A DNA stretch of 64,000 nt from Clostridiaceae bacterium Marseille-Q4143 (GTDB lineage Bacteria; Bacillota; Clostridia; Lachnospirales; Lachnospiraceae): contig CP073693.1 of NCBI GenBank assembly GCA_018228645.1, forward strand, positions 3,172,416-3,236,415, written 5' to 3'. Positions 51,578-60,067 of the stretch are shown piece by piece (within the stretch, counting starts at the first letter, position 1; each line of letters begins with the position of its first letter). Below the pieces are notes generated by a model. It did not search any database. It was not told where the DNA came from and saw nothing but the letters and a program-made list of their open reading frames with translations. Position numbers and translations under genes: made by a program.

Positions 51578-52429
51578 TCACTGTTGTGCCGGTACTCTTG
51601 GCAAATCCGGATGTTCTCCGGACCATCCCATCTGAGGCAGTCCCCTCAGATACCATATATCTTCTTCCTTAATCGTAAACTCCGGCAATTCCAGATTCTG
51701 TCTCATTCGCTCCGGTACTGATGCCTTGGGAATCACGCCTATTCCAAGCTGCAGAAGAAATGTAAGCAGAAATTGCGCTGGTGATGTCTGATATTTCTCC
51801 GCCATTTTCTGAATCTGTTCCTGTTCCATAATCCTTCTTCTGCCCAACGGACTCCATGCCTGTACCTGAATCTGATGTTTTTTGCAGTAAGAAACAGCCG
51901 CCTCCTGTAGATACCCCACATGCAGTTCTAACTGATCTACCATCGGCTGAATCTCTGCTGTCTTACGGATATTTTCCAGATGATGGGGCAGGAAATTACT
52001 AACACCAATAGCACGTACCTTTCCTTCTTTATATAATTCTTCCAGTGCTCTCCAGCTCTCCCGGTCCAGTTCCTTCCAGTCTGCAGATTCCGGATCCGGT
52101 TTTGGCCAATGCAGCAGAAACAGATCCAAATAATCTGTCTGCAACCTTTCCAGAGACTCCTGAAAGCTTTTTTTCGTATTCTCATAACCCAGATCTGTCT
52201 TCCATACTTTCGAGGTAAGGAAGATCTCTTTTCTGGAAATGCCACTCCGGGTAATGGCTTTTCCTACCTGTTCTTCATTTTTGTAAGCGGCTGCCGTATC
52301 CAACAGACGGTATCCAGCCTCCAGTGCCTGGCTGATCACACACTCATCACTTCCGTCAGTACTTTTATACGTACCAAATCCAATTTTCGGCATCTGTACA
52401 CCGTTTGACAGTTCAAAACAACTCCTCAT
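51578..52429 (-). CDS. Aldo/keto reductase
   Basis: A 283-residue NADPH-dependent reductase of the AKR5-like group. The tetrad is visible: Asp and Tyr in LLDTAAAYKNEEQVG, Lys in TSKVWKTDLG and His in LFLLHWPKP. The cofactor end has IGVIPKASVPERMRQN. It is inserted in the glycolytic string between tpiA and gpmI, so it might act on methylglyoxal or another triose by-product; that is inference. Start ATG 52427-52429 lies 6 nt after AGAGGG; the ATG two codons earlier is too close to it. Confidence 0.9.
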   Translation of the reverse strand: MRSCFELSNGVQMPKIGFGTYKSTDGSDECVISQALEAGYRLLDTAAAYKNEEQVGKAITRSGISRKEIFLTSKVWKTDLGYENTKKSFQESLERLQTDYLDLFLLHWPKPDPESADWKELDRESWRALEELYKEGKVRAIGVSNFLPHHLENIRKTAEIQPMVDQLELHVGYLQEAAVSYCKKHQIQVQAWSPLGRRRIMEQEQIQKMAEKYQTSPAQFLLTFLLQLGIGVIPKASVPERMRQNLELPEFTIKEEDIWYLRGLPQMGWSGEHPDLPRVPAQQ

Positions 52430-52452
52430 CTTCATCCCTCTTTTTTCTGTAT

Positions 52453-52482
52453 ATAAAGAGAGAGAAGGCGTGGCCTTCTCTC
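52453..52482 (-). terminator. Intrinsic terminator after tpiA
   Basis: A 10-bp stem GAGAGAAGGC/GCCTTCTCTC (52460-52469 and 52473-52482) with a 3-nt loop and the minus-strand tail TCTTTATATAC. The next gene starts only 24 bp beyond. Confidence 0.65.
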
Positions 52483-52505
52483 CCTGTGTTCATCTGCACG
52501 ATGAC

Positions 52506-53255
52506 TTATTTCCAGTTTACAATTTTTCCAAAATCCGGTTTCAGAGCAGCGCCACCTACCAGGCCGCCGTCGATATCCGGCTGTACAAACAGTTCCGGAG
52601 CAGTTGCAGCGTTTACAGATCCGCCGTACTGAATACGGATAGCTTCTGCAGTTGCCTCATCATAGATCTCTGCGATGCACTCACGGATGCCCTTGCATAC
52701 TTCCTGAGCCTGCTCAGTAGTAGCGGTCTTTCCGGTTCCGATAGCCCAGATCGGCTCGTAAGCGATAACTGCGGTCTTAGCCTGCTCTGCAGTTACACCA
52801 AGAAAACCAACCTTAACCTGCTGACGGATAAAGTCCATGGTAACACCCTGCTCTCTCTGAGTCAGAGTCTCGCCACAGCACATGATCGGGGTCAGGCCGT
52901 GCTCAAATGCTTTCAGCATTTTCTTATTAACAGTCTCGCTGGTCTCTGCGAAGTACTCTCTTCTCTCAGAGTGTCCAAGGATAACGTATTTTACACCTAC
53001 ATCAGTCAGCATGTTCGGGGAAATCTCTCCAGTGTAAGCACCTTTCTCCTCGAAGTACATGTTCTCTGCACCAACCTGGATATTGGAACCTTTTGCAGCT
53101 TCCATAACCGGAATGATGTCGATAGCCGGCACGCAGAATACTACATCAGCATCCTCGGTAGCTACCAGCGGTTTTAAAGTGTTTACCAGTTCTACTGCCT
53201 CACTGGGAGTCATGTTCATTTTCCAGTTTCCAGCGATAATTTTCTTTCTTGCCAT
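52506..53255 (-). CDS. tpiA: Triosephosphate isomerase
   Basis: A 249-residue TIM-barrel enzyme. Catalytic residues: Asn-Lys in AGNWKMNMT, His in [11 protein letters not shown] and Glu in [17 protein letters not shown]; the phosphate loop [13 protein letters not shown] is complete. I start at ATG 53253-53255, 8 nt from AGGAGG; the ATG two codons upstream is too near. It follows pgk by 31 bp. Confidence 0.97.
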   Translation of the reverse strand: MARKKIIAGNWKMNMTPSEAVELVNTLKPLVATEDADVVFCVPAIDIIPVMEAAKGSNIQVGAENMYFEEKGAYTGEISPNMLTDVGVKYVILGHSERREYFAETSETVNKKMLKAFEHGLTPIMCCGETLTQREQGVTMDFIRQQVKVGFLGVTAEQAKTAVIAYEPIWAIGTGKTATTEQAQEVCKGIRECIAEIYDEATAEAIRIQYGGSVNAATAPELFVQPDIDGGLVGGAALKPDFGKIVNWK

Positions 53256-53286
53256 TTTCATAGCCTCCTGAATTGTTTATTAAAAC

Positions 53287-54510
53287 TTATTTATCATCTG
53301 CTGCCATAACACCCGGAAGCTCTTTGCCCTCAAGGAATTCAAGGGAAGCTCCGCCGCCGGTGGAAATATGGGTCATCTTGTCACCATATCCAAGAGTATT
53401 GACAGCTGCTGCGGAATCACCACCACCGATAATGGTAGTAGCATCCGTCTCAGCCAGTGCTTTAGCAACTGCGATAGTTCCTTTTGCAAGGATCGGATTC
53501 TCAAATACGCCCATCGGTCCGTTCCATACAACCGTCTTTGCAGATTTTACAGCATCAGCGTAAAGCTCTGCAGTCTTCGGTCCGATATCCAGTCCCAGCT
53601 TGTCAGCCGGAATGTGATCGCAGTCAACAGTTTCAACCGGAATCTCTGCATCGATCGGGTTCGGGAATGCAGATGCAACTACGGTATCGATCGGAAGAAG
53701 CAGTTTCTTTCCAAGTTTGTCAGCTTTTGCAAGCATCTCTTTGCAGTAATCCAGTTTCGTATCATCAACCAGAGAAGTACCAACCTCAGCGCCCTGTGCT
53801 TTCAGGAAGGTATAAGCCATACCACCGCCAATGATCAGGGTATCGCATTTCTCAAGCAGGTTGGAAATAACATTCAGCTTATCAGCAACCTTTGCTCCGC
53901 CAAGGATAGCAACGAACGGACGAACCGGGTTCTCTACAGCATTGCCAAGGAAGTTGATCTCTTTCTCCATCAGGTATCCAACTACATTCTCGCCGCCTTT
54001 AGCTCTGATAAATTTGGTTACACCTGCAACGGAAGCATGTGCTCTGTGAGAAGATCCGAATGCGTCGCATACATAGATATCAGCCAGATCAGCCAGCTCT
54101 TTGCTGAACTCTTCGCCGTTCTTGGTCTCTTCTGCACCGCGGAAACGGGTATTCTGAAGAAGAACCACATCTCCGTCTTTCATGTTTGCAACAGCTTTGG
54201 TAGCTTCCTCTCCAGTTACATGATAATCGGATACGAATACAACCTCTTTGCCGAGTTTCTCAGACAGACGTTTTGCAACCGGTGCAAGAGACTCTCCCTC
54301 GTTCGGACCATTCTTAACTTTTCCAAGATGAGAACAAAGAATTACTTTTCCGCCATCAGCGATCAGCTTTTTGATGGTCGGAAGTGCTGCTACAATACGG
54401 GTCTCGTCAGTGATCACGCCGTCTTTCAGCGGTACGTTAAAATCGCATCTTACAAGAACACGTTTTCCTTTTGCGTTGATATCATCAACTGTTTTCTTAT
54501 TTAATGACAT
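53287..54510 (-). CDS. pgk: Phosphoglycerate kinase
   Basis: A 407-residue PGK making ATP from 1,3-bisphosphoglycerate. N-domain: [20 protein letters not shown] and [16 protein letters not shown]-domain: [15 protein letters not shown] and [15 protein letters not shown], the nucleotide-binding end. It begins 34 bp beyond the gap terminator with GGAGG, leaving hardly any space for its own promoter. Confidence 0.97.
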   Translation of the reverse strand: MSLNKKTVDDINAKGKRVLVRCDFNVPLKDGVITDETRIVAALPTIKKLIADGGKVILCSHLGKVKNGPNEGESLAPVAKRLSEKLGKEVVFVSDYHVTGEEATKAVANMKDGDVVLLQNTRFRGAEETKNGEEFSKELADLADIYVCDAFGSSHRAHASVAGVTKFIRAKGGENVVGYLMEKEINFLGNAVENPVRPFVAILGGAKVADKLNVISNLLEKCDTLIIGGGMAYTFLKAQGAEVGTSLVDDTKLDYCKEMLAKADKLGKKLLLPIDTVVASAFPNPIDAEIPVETVDCDHIPADKLGLDIGPKTAELYADAVKSAKTVVWNGPMGVFENPILAKGTIAVAKALAETDATTIIGGGDSAAAVNTLGYGDKMTHISTGGGASLEFLEGKELPGVMAADDK

Positions 54511-54539
54511 TAGACAATGCCTCCATTTCTTTCAGGATT

Positions 54540-54572
54540 AAAAAAAGGTCCGGTCCTGAAGACCGGACCTTT
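54540..54572 (-). terminator. Strong terminator between gap and pgk
   Basis: A perfect 12-bp stem (54544-54555 with 54561-54572), 5-nt loop, minus-strand tail TTTTTTTAATCC. Expression of pgk-tpiA from the gap promoter would depend on read-through. Confidence 0.85.
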
Positions 54573-54609
54573 TGAGGTCTTAAAATATAAGACTGCCGCC
54601 TGTCAGCAA

Positions 54610-55623
54610 TTATGCTAACTCAGCGAAGTATTTGATGGTACGAACCATCTGAGAAACGTAAGAGTTCTCGTTATCATACCAAGATACAACCTCAACCTGG
54701 GTCTTTCCATCCGGAAGCGGGGAAACCATAGTCTGGGTAGCATCAAACAGAGAACCAAATCTCATACCAACGATATCGCTGGATACGATCTCGTCCTCGT
54801 TGTATCCGAAGGACTCAGTAGCTGCTGCTTTCATAGCTGCGTTGATCTCTTCTTTGGTTACTGCTTTATCTACAACTGCAAACAGAAGAGTAGTAGATCC
54901 GGTCGGGGTCGGTACACGCTGAGCAGCACCGATCAGTTTGCCATTCAGTTCCGGAATAACAAGACCAATTGCTTTTGCAGCACCAGTGCTGTTCGGAACG
55001 ATGTTAACAGCGCCTGCACGGCTTCTTCTCAGATCGCCTTTTCTCTGCGGTCCGTCAAGGATCATCTGATCACCAGTATAAGCATGGATGGTGCACATAA
55101 TACCGGACTCGATCGGAGCCAGATCGTTCAGAGCTTTTGCCATCGGTGCCAGGCAGTTGGTAGTACAGGAAGCTGCAGAAATAACAGTATCCTCTTTCTT
55201 CAGGGTCTCGTGGTTTACATTGTATACGATAGTCGGCAGATCGTTTCCAGCCGGAGCAGAGATAACAACCTTCTTAGCGCCTGCAGTGATATGAGCAGAT
55301 GCTTTCTCTTTAGAGGTGTAGAATCCGGTACACTCCAGAACTACATCTACGCCGATCTCTCCCCACGGAAGCTCAGCTGCGTTAGCTTTTGCATAAATTT
55401 TGATCTCTTTTCCGTCAACGATGATGGAATCCTCAGTTGCGGATACAGTATCAGCCAGAGCATATTTACCCTGAGAAGAGTCATATTTCAGAAGATGTGC
55501 AAGCATTTTCGGGGAAGTCAGGTCGTTGATTGCTACTACCTCATATCCCTCTGCGCCAAACATCTGTCTGAATGCCAGACGGCCAATACGTCCGAATCCA
55601 TTGATCGCTACTTTTACTGCCAT
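54610..55623 (-). CDS. gap: Glyceraldehyde-3-phosphate dehydrogenase
   Basis: A 337-residue NAD-type GAPDH. NAD binding: [15 protein letters not shown]; catalytic cysteine in [17 protein letters not shown]; His in [26 protein letters not shown]-terminal [17 protein letters not shown]. It starts at ATG 55621-55623 after AGGAGGAATTAATC and has a good promoter 88-116 bp upstream. It is the first gene of the glycolytic cluster. Confidence 0.97.
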   Translation of the reverse strand: MAVKVAINGFGRIGRLAFRQMFGAEGYEVVAINDLTSPKMLAHLLKYDSSQGKYALADTVSATEDSIIVDGKEIKIYAKANAAELPWGEIGVDVVLECTGFYTSKEKASAHITAGAKKVVISAPAGNDLPTIVYNVNHETLKKEDTVISAASCTTNCLAPMAKALNDLAPIESGIMCTIHAYTGDQMILDGPQRKGDLRRSRAGAVNIVPNSTGAAKAIGLVIPELNGKLIGAAQRVPTPTGSTTLLFAVVDKAVTKEEINAAMKAAATESFGYNEDEIVSSDIVGMRFGSLFDATQTMVSPLPDGKTQVEVVSWYDNENSYVSQMVRTIKYFAELA

Positions 55624-55710
55624 GATTAATTCCTCCTAAAAGTTGAATAATGATATATGCTGATCTTCCAACTCTTGCCATGATTGTTAAAAGATCATCA
55701 ACCGTTACTT

Positions 55711-55739
55711 ATTTTACCTGCTTTGCCGAAAAATATCAA
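55711..55739 (-). promoter_or_regulatory. SigA-type promoter of gap
   Basis: TTGATA (55734-55739) and TAAAAT (55711-55716) on the minus strand with 17-bp spacing; the leader is about 80 nt and holds an ATGAT/ATCAT inverted repeat near 55680-55698. Confidence 0.65.
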
Positions 55740-55849
55740 TAGTAAATTCAAAAGATTATCTATTTTCTTGCTTTACTTTTCTCTTTTTATCCTCTATGAT
55801 GGTTTCAATCACGGGATTTAAACCATTTTTTACACAAAGGAGAATTTTT

Positions 55850-56656
55850 TTGAACATACAAGCTGACTATCATGTACATACTTCTTTCTCTGGTGACTGT
55901 AACATTGCTCCAAGAATCATGATTGAGCGCGCGCTCTCTCTCGGTCTGACCCATCTGTGCCTGACAGATCATATGGACTATGATTATACGGACGGTGATC
56001 TCTGTTTTGAATTTGACCCGAAAGTTTATTTCGAGCAGCTGCTTCCTCTTAAGGAAGAGTTCGCAGACCGGATTGATCTCCGGATCGGCATTGAACTGGG
56101 ACTTCAGCCATACCTCACAAAAAAACATCATAACCTGATCTTTTCCTATCCCTTTGACTTCGTCATCGGTTCCGTCCATCTCGTAAACGGAAAAGATCCC
56201 TACTATCCGGTCTTCTTCGAAGGAAGGAATGAATCCACCGCATACGAAGAATATTTTGAATGCTGTATCCAGAACCTGGAATCCTACTCCAATTTCGATA
56301 CCTTCGGTCATCTGGATTATATCGTAAGATACGGTCCTAATAAGAATAAATACTATTCTTTTGAACGTTATCAGAAATACATCGACGGAATTCTCCGTCG
56401 TCTGATCCGTTATAACATCGGCCTGGAAGTCAACACCGGCGGATACAAATACGGCCTTGACACCACCAATCCCTGCCGTGAAATTATTCTTCGCTACCGG
56501 GAACTGGGTGGGACCATCATTACATTTGGTTCCGATGCCCATGATCCGAAATATCTGACCTACGAATTTGAAAAAGCAGCAGAACTTGTCCGTTCCTGTG
56601 GATTCCACTCCTACTATATTTTCAAAGACCGAAAACCTGTGGAACTGCCGCTGTAG
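55850..56656 (+). CDS. PHP-domain phosphatase, histidinol-phosphatase (HisJ/HisK) type
   Basis: A 268-residue PHP-fold metallophosphatase. Metal-binding blocks are DYHVHTSFSGDC, LTDHMDYDYTD, GIELGLQPY, DFVIGSVHLVNG, GHLDYIVRYG, LEVNTGGYKYG and TFGSDAHDPKY. The family includes the HisK histidinol-phosphatases, but other phosphoesters are possible and no histidine genes are nearby. I start at TTG 55850-55852, spaced 7 nt after AAAGGAG; the frame extends 18 codons upstream without homology. It is divergent from gap. Confidence 0.85.
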   Translation: MNIQADYHVHTSFSGDCNIAPRIMIERALSLGLTHLCLTDHMDYDYTDGDLCFEFDPKVYFEQLLPLKEEFADRIDLRIGIELGLQPYLTKKHHNLIFSYPFDFVIGSVHLVNGKDPYYPVFFEGRNESTAYEEYFECCIQNLESYSNFDTFGHLDYIVRYGPNKNKYYSFERYQKYIDGILRRLIRYNIGLEVNTGGYKYGLDTTNPCREIILRYRELGGTIITFGSDAHDPKYLTYEFEKAAELVRSCGFHSYYIFKDRKPVELPL

Positions 56657-56667
56657 CTTTTAATCCA

Positions 56668-56708
56668 GCAAAAAATCCTCTGAAGGAACATTTCCTCAGA
56701 GGATTTTC
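56668..56708. terminator. Bidirectional terminator between the PHP gene and mnmA
   Basis: A perfect 12-bp outer stem (56672-56683 with 56696-56707) plus an inner 4-bp helix across a bulge. Both strands end in T runs (TTTTCAT and TTTTTTGC), which suits the convergent genes. Confidence 0.85.
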
Positions 56709-56717
56709 ATATTCTGA

Positions 56718-57797
56718 TTACCCAATAATAGTGCCGCCTCCGGCTACATACTCTCCATCATAGAATACCACTGCCTGTCCAGGCGTTACTGCACGAACCG
56801 GCTCGTCAAAGACACATTCCACTTCATCTTCTCCCACCATTCGTGCTGTACACATGGCACCACTGTGATTATAACGGATCTTAGCCAGAAAACGCCGTTC
56901 TCCGTCAAGTTCCGGAATGCTCATCCAGTTCAAACGATTAGCGCGAAGTGTGGTGCTGAATACCGCATCTGCCTCTCCGATCACCACTTCTCCCGTCTCC
57001 GGGCGAATCTCCGTCACGACTACCGGCCGGCCCATGGCCAGTCCAAGCCCTTTCCGCTGGCCGATGGTGTAATGAGTGATTCCTTTATGCTTTCCGATGA
57101 CTCTGCCATCTTCCCACACAAAGTTACCTTCCGGAATCTTTCTGCCGGAATTTTCTTCAATAAAATGAGCATAGTCCCCGTCCGGCACAAAACAAATCTC
57201 CTGGCTGTCCGGCTTATGAGCCACCGGAAGCCCTGCCTCTTCTGCAAAGGCACGGATCTGATCCTTTGTATAAGCTCCTACCGGCATCAATGTATGGGAC
57301 AGCTGCTCCTGGGTCAGATTGTAAAGAGCATAGGTCTGATCCTTTGCTGCTGTGGCAGAATTCTTAATGGCATACCGGCCATTGGGCAGGTGTTCAATCT
57401 GTGCATAATGACCGGTTGCAATATAGTCTGCTCCGATATCAAGACTGCGCTTCAGCAGAGATTCCCATTTTACATAGCGGTTACAGGCAATACAGGGATT
57501 GGGTGTACGGCCTTTTAAGTACTCGTCCATAAAATAGTCGATGACCCGCTCCTTGAAATCCTGTTTGAAGTTCATCACATAGTAGGGAATCTCCAGTCTG
57601 GATGCCACTCTTCTGGCATCGTCTACCGCAGAGAGGCCACAGCATCCACCATTTGCCTCCACCTGATCCGGATCTTCATCCTGCCAGATCTGCATGGTAA
57701 CGCCCCATACTTCATAACCCTGCTTCTGAAGAAGCCAGGCCGCCACGGAAGAATCTACGCCGCCGGACATTCCGACAACGACCTTCTTTTTCTCCAT
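56718..57797 (-). CDS. mnmA: tRNA-specific 2-thiouridylase
   Basis: A 359-residue MnmA that thiolates U34 of tRNA-Lys/Glu/Gln. The PP-loop VVGMSGGVDSSVAAWLL binds ATP; the first catalytic cysteine is in NPCIACNRYVKW and the second in DSQEICFVPDGDY. Start ATG 57795-57797 comes 1 nt after the iscU stop. It is the last gene of the iscR-iscS-iscU-mnmA operon; the sulphur comes from the adjacent cysteine desulfurase. Confidence 0.96.
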   Translation of the reverse strand: MEKKKVVVGMSGGVDSSVAAWLLQKQGYEVWGVTMQIWQDEDPDQVEANGGCCGLSAVDDARRVASRLEIPYYVMNFKQDFKERVIDYFMDEYLKGRTPNPCIACNRYVKWESLLKRSLDIGADYIATGHYAQIEHLPNGRYAIKNSATAAKDQTYALYNLTQEQLSHTLMPVGAYTKDQIRAFAEEAGLPVAHKPDSQEICFVPDGDYAHFIEENSGRKIPEGNFVWEDGRVIGKHKGITHYTIGQRKGLGLAMGRPVVVTEIRPETGEVVIGEADAVFSTTLRANRLNWMSIPELDGERRFLAKIRYNHSGAMCTARMVGEDEVECVFDEPVRAVTPGQAVVFYDGEYVAGGGTIIG

Positions 57798-57798
57798 T

Positions 57799-58236
57799 TT
57801 AGTATTCTTCCTCTTCTTCTCCCTCATGAATGTCAGACTTCGGTTTCTTCAGTCCGTCAATCTTGATGTGGTTCTTCTCTGCATAATCCCACAGTGCTGC
57901 ATGGATTGCCTCCTCTGCCAGCAGGGAGCAGTGTACTTTTACAGGCGGAAGTCCGTCCAGTGCTTCCATAACTGCTTTATTGGTAACTTCCAGAGCTTCA
58001 TAGATGCTCTTTCCTTTTACCAGCTCTGTTGCCATGCTGCTGGTTGCAACTGCAGCGCCGCAGCCGAAGGTTTTGAATTTGACATCACGGATGATCTGGT
58101 TCTCATCGATATCAAAATAAATTCTCATGATATCACCGCATTTTGCATTACCTACGGTACCAACTCCGCTGGCATTCTCGATCTCTCCTACGTTTCTCGG
58201 ATGCTGGAAATGATCCATTACTTTATCACTATACAT
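57799..58236 (-). CDS. iscU: Fe-S cluster scaffold protein IscU/NifU-type
   Basis: A 145-residue scaffold with the three cluster-ligand cysteines in GNAKCGDIMRIYF, FKTFGCGAAVATSS and VKVHCSLLAEEAIHAAL. The C-terminus is a Glu-rich tail. It assembles Fe-S clusters using sulphur from the neighbouring desulfurase. It has AGAGG before the ATG and nearly overlaps mnmA. Confidence 0.95.
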   Translation of the reverse strand: MYSDKVMDHFQHPRNVGEIENASGVGTVGNAKCGDIMRIYFDIDENQIIRDVKFKTFGCGAAVATSSMATELVKGKSIYEALEVTNKAVMEALDGLPPVKVHCSLLAEEAIHAALWDYAEKNHIKIDGLKKPKSDIHEGEEEEEY

Positions 58237-58283
58237 ATCTTTTTCCTCTTTTCTAAAATACTCCGCCGGTTAGACCGTCGCTC

Positions 58284-59474
58284 TTATTTCTGTTTTTTAA
58301 TGAAGTCCTCATAAAGCGGAGACATGCTTCTCAGTCTTGCCACGATCTTCTTGATGCAGTCTACTACATAGTCAATGTCTTCCAGGGTAGTCTCCTCACT
58401 TAAGGTCAGACGCAGAGAACCATGGGCGATCTCATGGGGCAGTCCGATGGCCAGAAGAACGTGGGACGGATCCAAAGATCCTGATGTGCAGGCAGAGCCA
58501 CTGGAACCACAGATACCATCCATATCCAGCATGATCAGAAGGGACTCACCCTCTACGAACTGGAAGCTGAAGTTTGCATTGTTCGGCAGACGGTCAGTTC
58601 TGTGTCCGTTCAGTCTGGTGTAGGGAACCTCTGCCAGTACACGGTCGATCAGATGATTTCTTAGCTCGATCTCTTTTGCAGTACGCTCTTTCATGGTTCT
58701 TGCCGCCCGCTCTGCTGCCACGCCATATCCTACGATACCCGGCACATTCTCAGTACCTGCACGTCTCTTTCTCTCCTGCGCTCCGCCGTGAATAAAGCTT
58801 CTGATCTTCACGCCTTTACGGATATACAGGAAACCAATTCCCTTCGGTCCGTTCAGTTTGTGTCCGCTGGAGCTTAACATATCAATGTTCAGTTCATCTA
58901 CATTAATAGGAAGCTGTCCATATGCCTGCACTGCATCTGTATGGAACAGAATGCCGTGTTTCTTCGCAATCTCACCAATCTCTTTGATCGGCTGGATGGT
59001 TCCGATCTCGTTGTTTGCAAACATCACGCTGATCAGAATGGTGGTCGGACGGATTGTCTTCTCAAGCTCATCCAGTTTTACTTTACCAAATTCATCCACA
59101 TCCACATAGGTCACTTCAAAACCATGTTTCTCCAGCCACTCGCCAGTATGAAGAATCGCATGATGCTCAATCTTCGTGGTAATGATGTGGTTTCCTTTCT
59201 CTTTGTATGCCTCAGCGGTTGCCTTCAGCGCCCAGTTATCGGACTCGCTGCCGCCAGCGGTAAAATAGATCTCCTCCGGATTTGCTCCCAGAGTCTTTGC
59301 AATCTTCTCTCTGCCTGCTGTAATGGCTTCTTTGCTCTTCTGGGAAAAGCTATAAACGCTGGAGGGGTTCCCATACATTTCTGTAAAATAAGGAAGCATT
59401 GCCTCCACTACTTCCGGCGCTGTTTTGGTTGTTGCCGCATTATCAAGATAAATAAGCTTCTTCTCTTCGCTCAT
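58284..59474 (-). CDS. iscS: Cysteine desulfurase IscS/NifS
   Basis: A 396-residue PLP enzyme. YLDNAATTKTAPEVVEAML starts the fold; the PLP lysine lies in LSSSGHKLNGPKGIGFLY; the persulfide cysteine is in GSSGSACTSGSLDPSHVL, a short-loop NifS/IscS form. I start at ATG 59472-59474, 9 nt after AAGGAG; a TTG two codons upstream is an alternative. It supplies sulphur to both IscU and MnmA. Confidence 0.96.
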   Translation of the reverse strand: MSEEKKLIYLDNAATTKTAPEVVEAMLPYFTEMYGNPSSVYSFSQKSKEAITAGREKIAKTLGANPEEIYFTAGGSESDNWALKATAEAYKEKGNHIITTKIEHHAILHTGEWLEKHGFEVTYVDVDEFGKVKLDELEKTIRPTTILISVMFANNEIGTIQPIKEIGEIAKKHGILFHTDAVQAYGQLPINVDELNIDMLSSSGHKLNGPKGIGFLYIRKGVKIRSFIHGGAQERKRRAGTENVPGIVGYGVAAERAARTMKERTAKEIELRNHLIDRVLAEVPYTRLNGHRTDRLPNNANFSFQFVEGESLLIMLDMDGICGSSGSACTSGSLDPSHVLLAIGLPHEIAHGSLRLTLSEETTLEDIDYVVDCIKKIVARLRSMSPLYEDFIKKQK

Positions 59475-59480
59475 ATCCAA

Positions 59481-59945
59481 TCACTCCTTTTTTTCACAAC
59501 ATGATCCTGGAATCTGACTTTTCTTCTGTACCGCCCTGCTCTCTTCCAGCAGTTCACTCAGTTTTATCTCATCCACTGTCCGATTAATACTATCGTTAAT
59601 CCGCTGCCATACATATTTTGTCACACACACATCGGAACCGTCACATCCGCTGCTGTTCTGGATGCCAGGGCATTCCACCGGGTCAAGATTTCCTTCCAGT
59701 GCACGGAGCACATCTCCCACGGAAATCTCCTCCACCGGACGTCCCGGTACATAACCGCCGCACGCGCCGCGCACGCTGGTAACCAGGCCTGCCTTCCGGA
59801 GCTTCGCAATGAGCTGCTCCAGATAGCTCTCCGATATGTGTTGTCTGGCTGCAATACTTGCTATTGATGCCGGTTCTTTTTCCGAATACAATGCCAGATC
59901 TATCATGGCGCGAAGACCGTAGCGTCCTTTTGTAGACAGCTTCAT
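59481..59945 (-). CDS. iscR: Rrf2-family Fe-S regulator IscR
   Basis: A 154-residue Rrf2 winged-helix regulator starting MKLSTKGRYGLRAMIDLALY. The DNA-reading helix is in ISESYLEQLIAKLRKAGLV followed by GACGGYVPGRP. Three cysteines in a CPGIQNSSGC-DGSDVC pattern (spacing of 8 and 5) suit an Fe-S cluster, though the spacing is longer than in E. coli IscR. Start ATG 59943-59945 follows GGGGTG. It heads the isc operon and probably binds the inverted repeat beside its own promoter. Confidence 0.94.
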   Translation of the reverse strand: MKLSTKGRYGLRAMIDLALYSEKEPASIASIAARQHISESYLEQLIAKLRKAGLVTSVRGACGGYVPGRPVEEISVGDVLRALEGNLDPVECPGIQNSSGCDGSDVCVTKYVWQRINDSINRTVDEIKLSELLEESRAVQKKSQIPGSCCEKKE

Positions 59946-59963
59946 AATCATCACCCCGTTCTA

Positions 59964-59986
59964 ATTCCGAGTATTTTTGTCGGATT
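59964..59986. promoter_or_regulatory. Putative IscR operator
   Basis: ATTCCGA (59964-59970) and TCGGATT (59980-59986) form an imperfect inverted repeat with a 9-bp centre, 10 bp downstream of the -10 box, where repressor binding would block initiation. Confidence 0.55.
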
Positions 59987-59995
59987 TCATTGTTG

Positions 59996-60024
59996 ATAAT
60001 ATCATTCCAGTTACGTTCTGTCAA
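59996..60024 (-). promoter_or_regulatory. SigA-type promoter of the isc operon
   Basis: TTGACA (60019-60024) and TATTAT (59996-60001) on the minus strand with 17-bp spacing. Confidence 0.75.
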
Positions 60025-60067
60025 GCACTCATTCTGAATATATTTTGTAAAAAAGGAAGTACTATCT

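Noticed and set aside
53368..54504. A 378-codon plus-strand open frame opposite pgk
   Set aside because: Shadow frame opposite a highly conserved gene.
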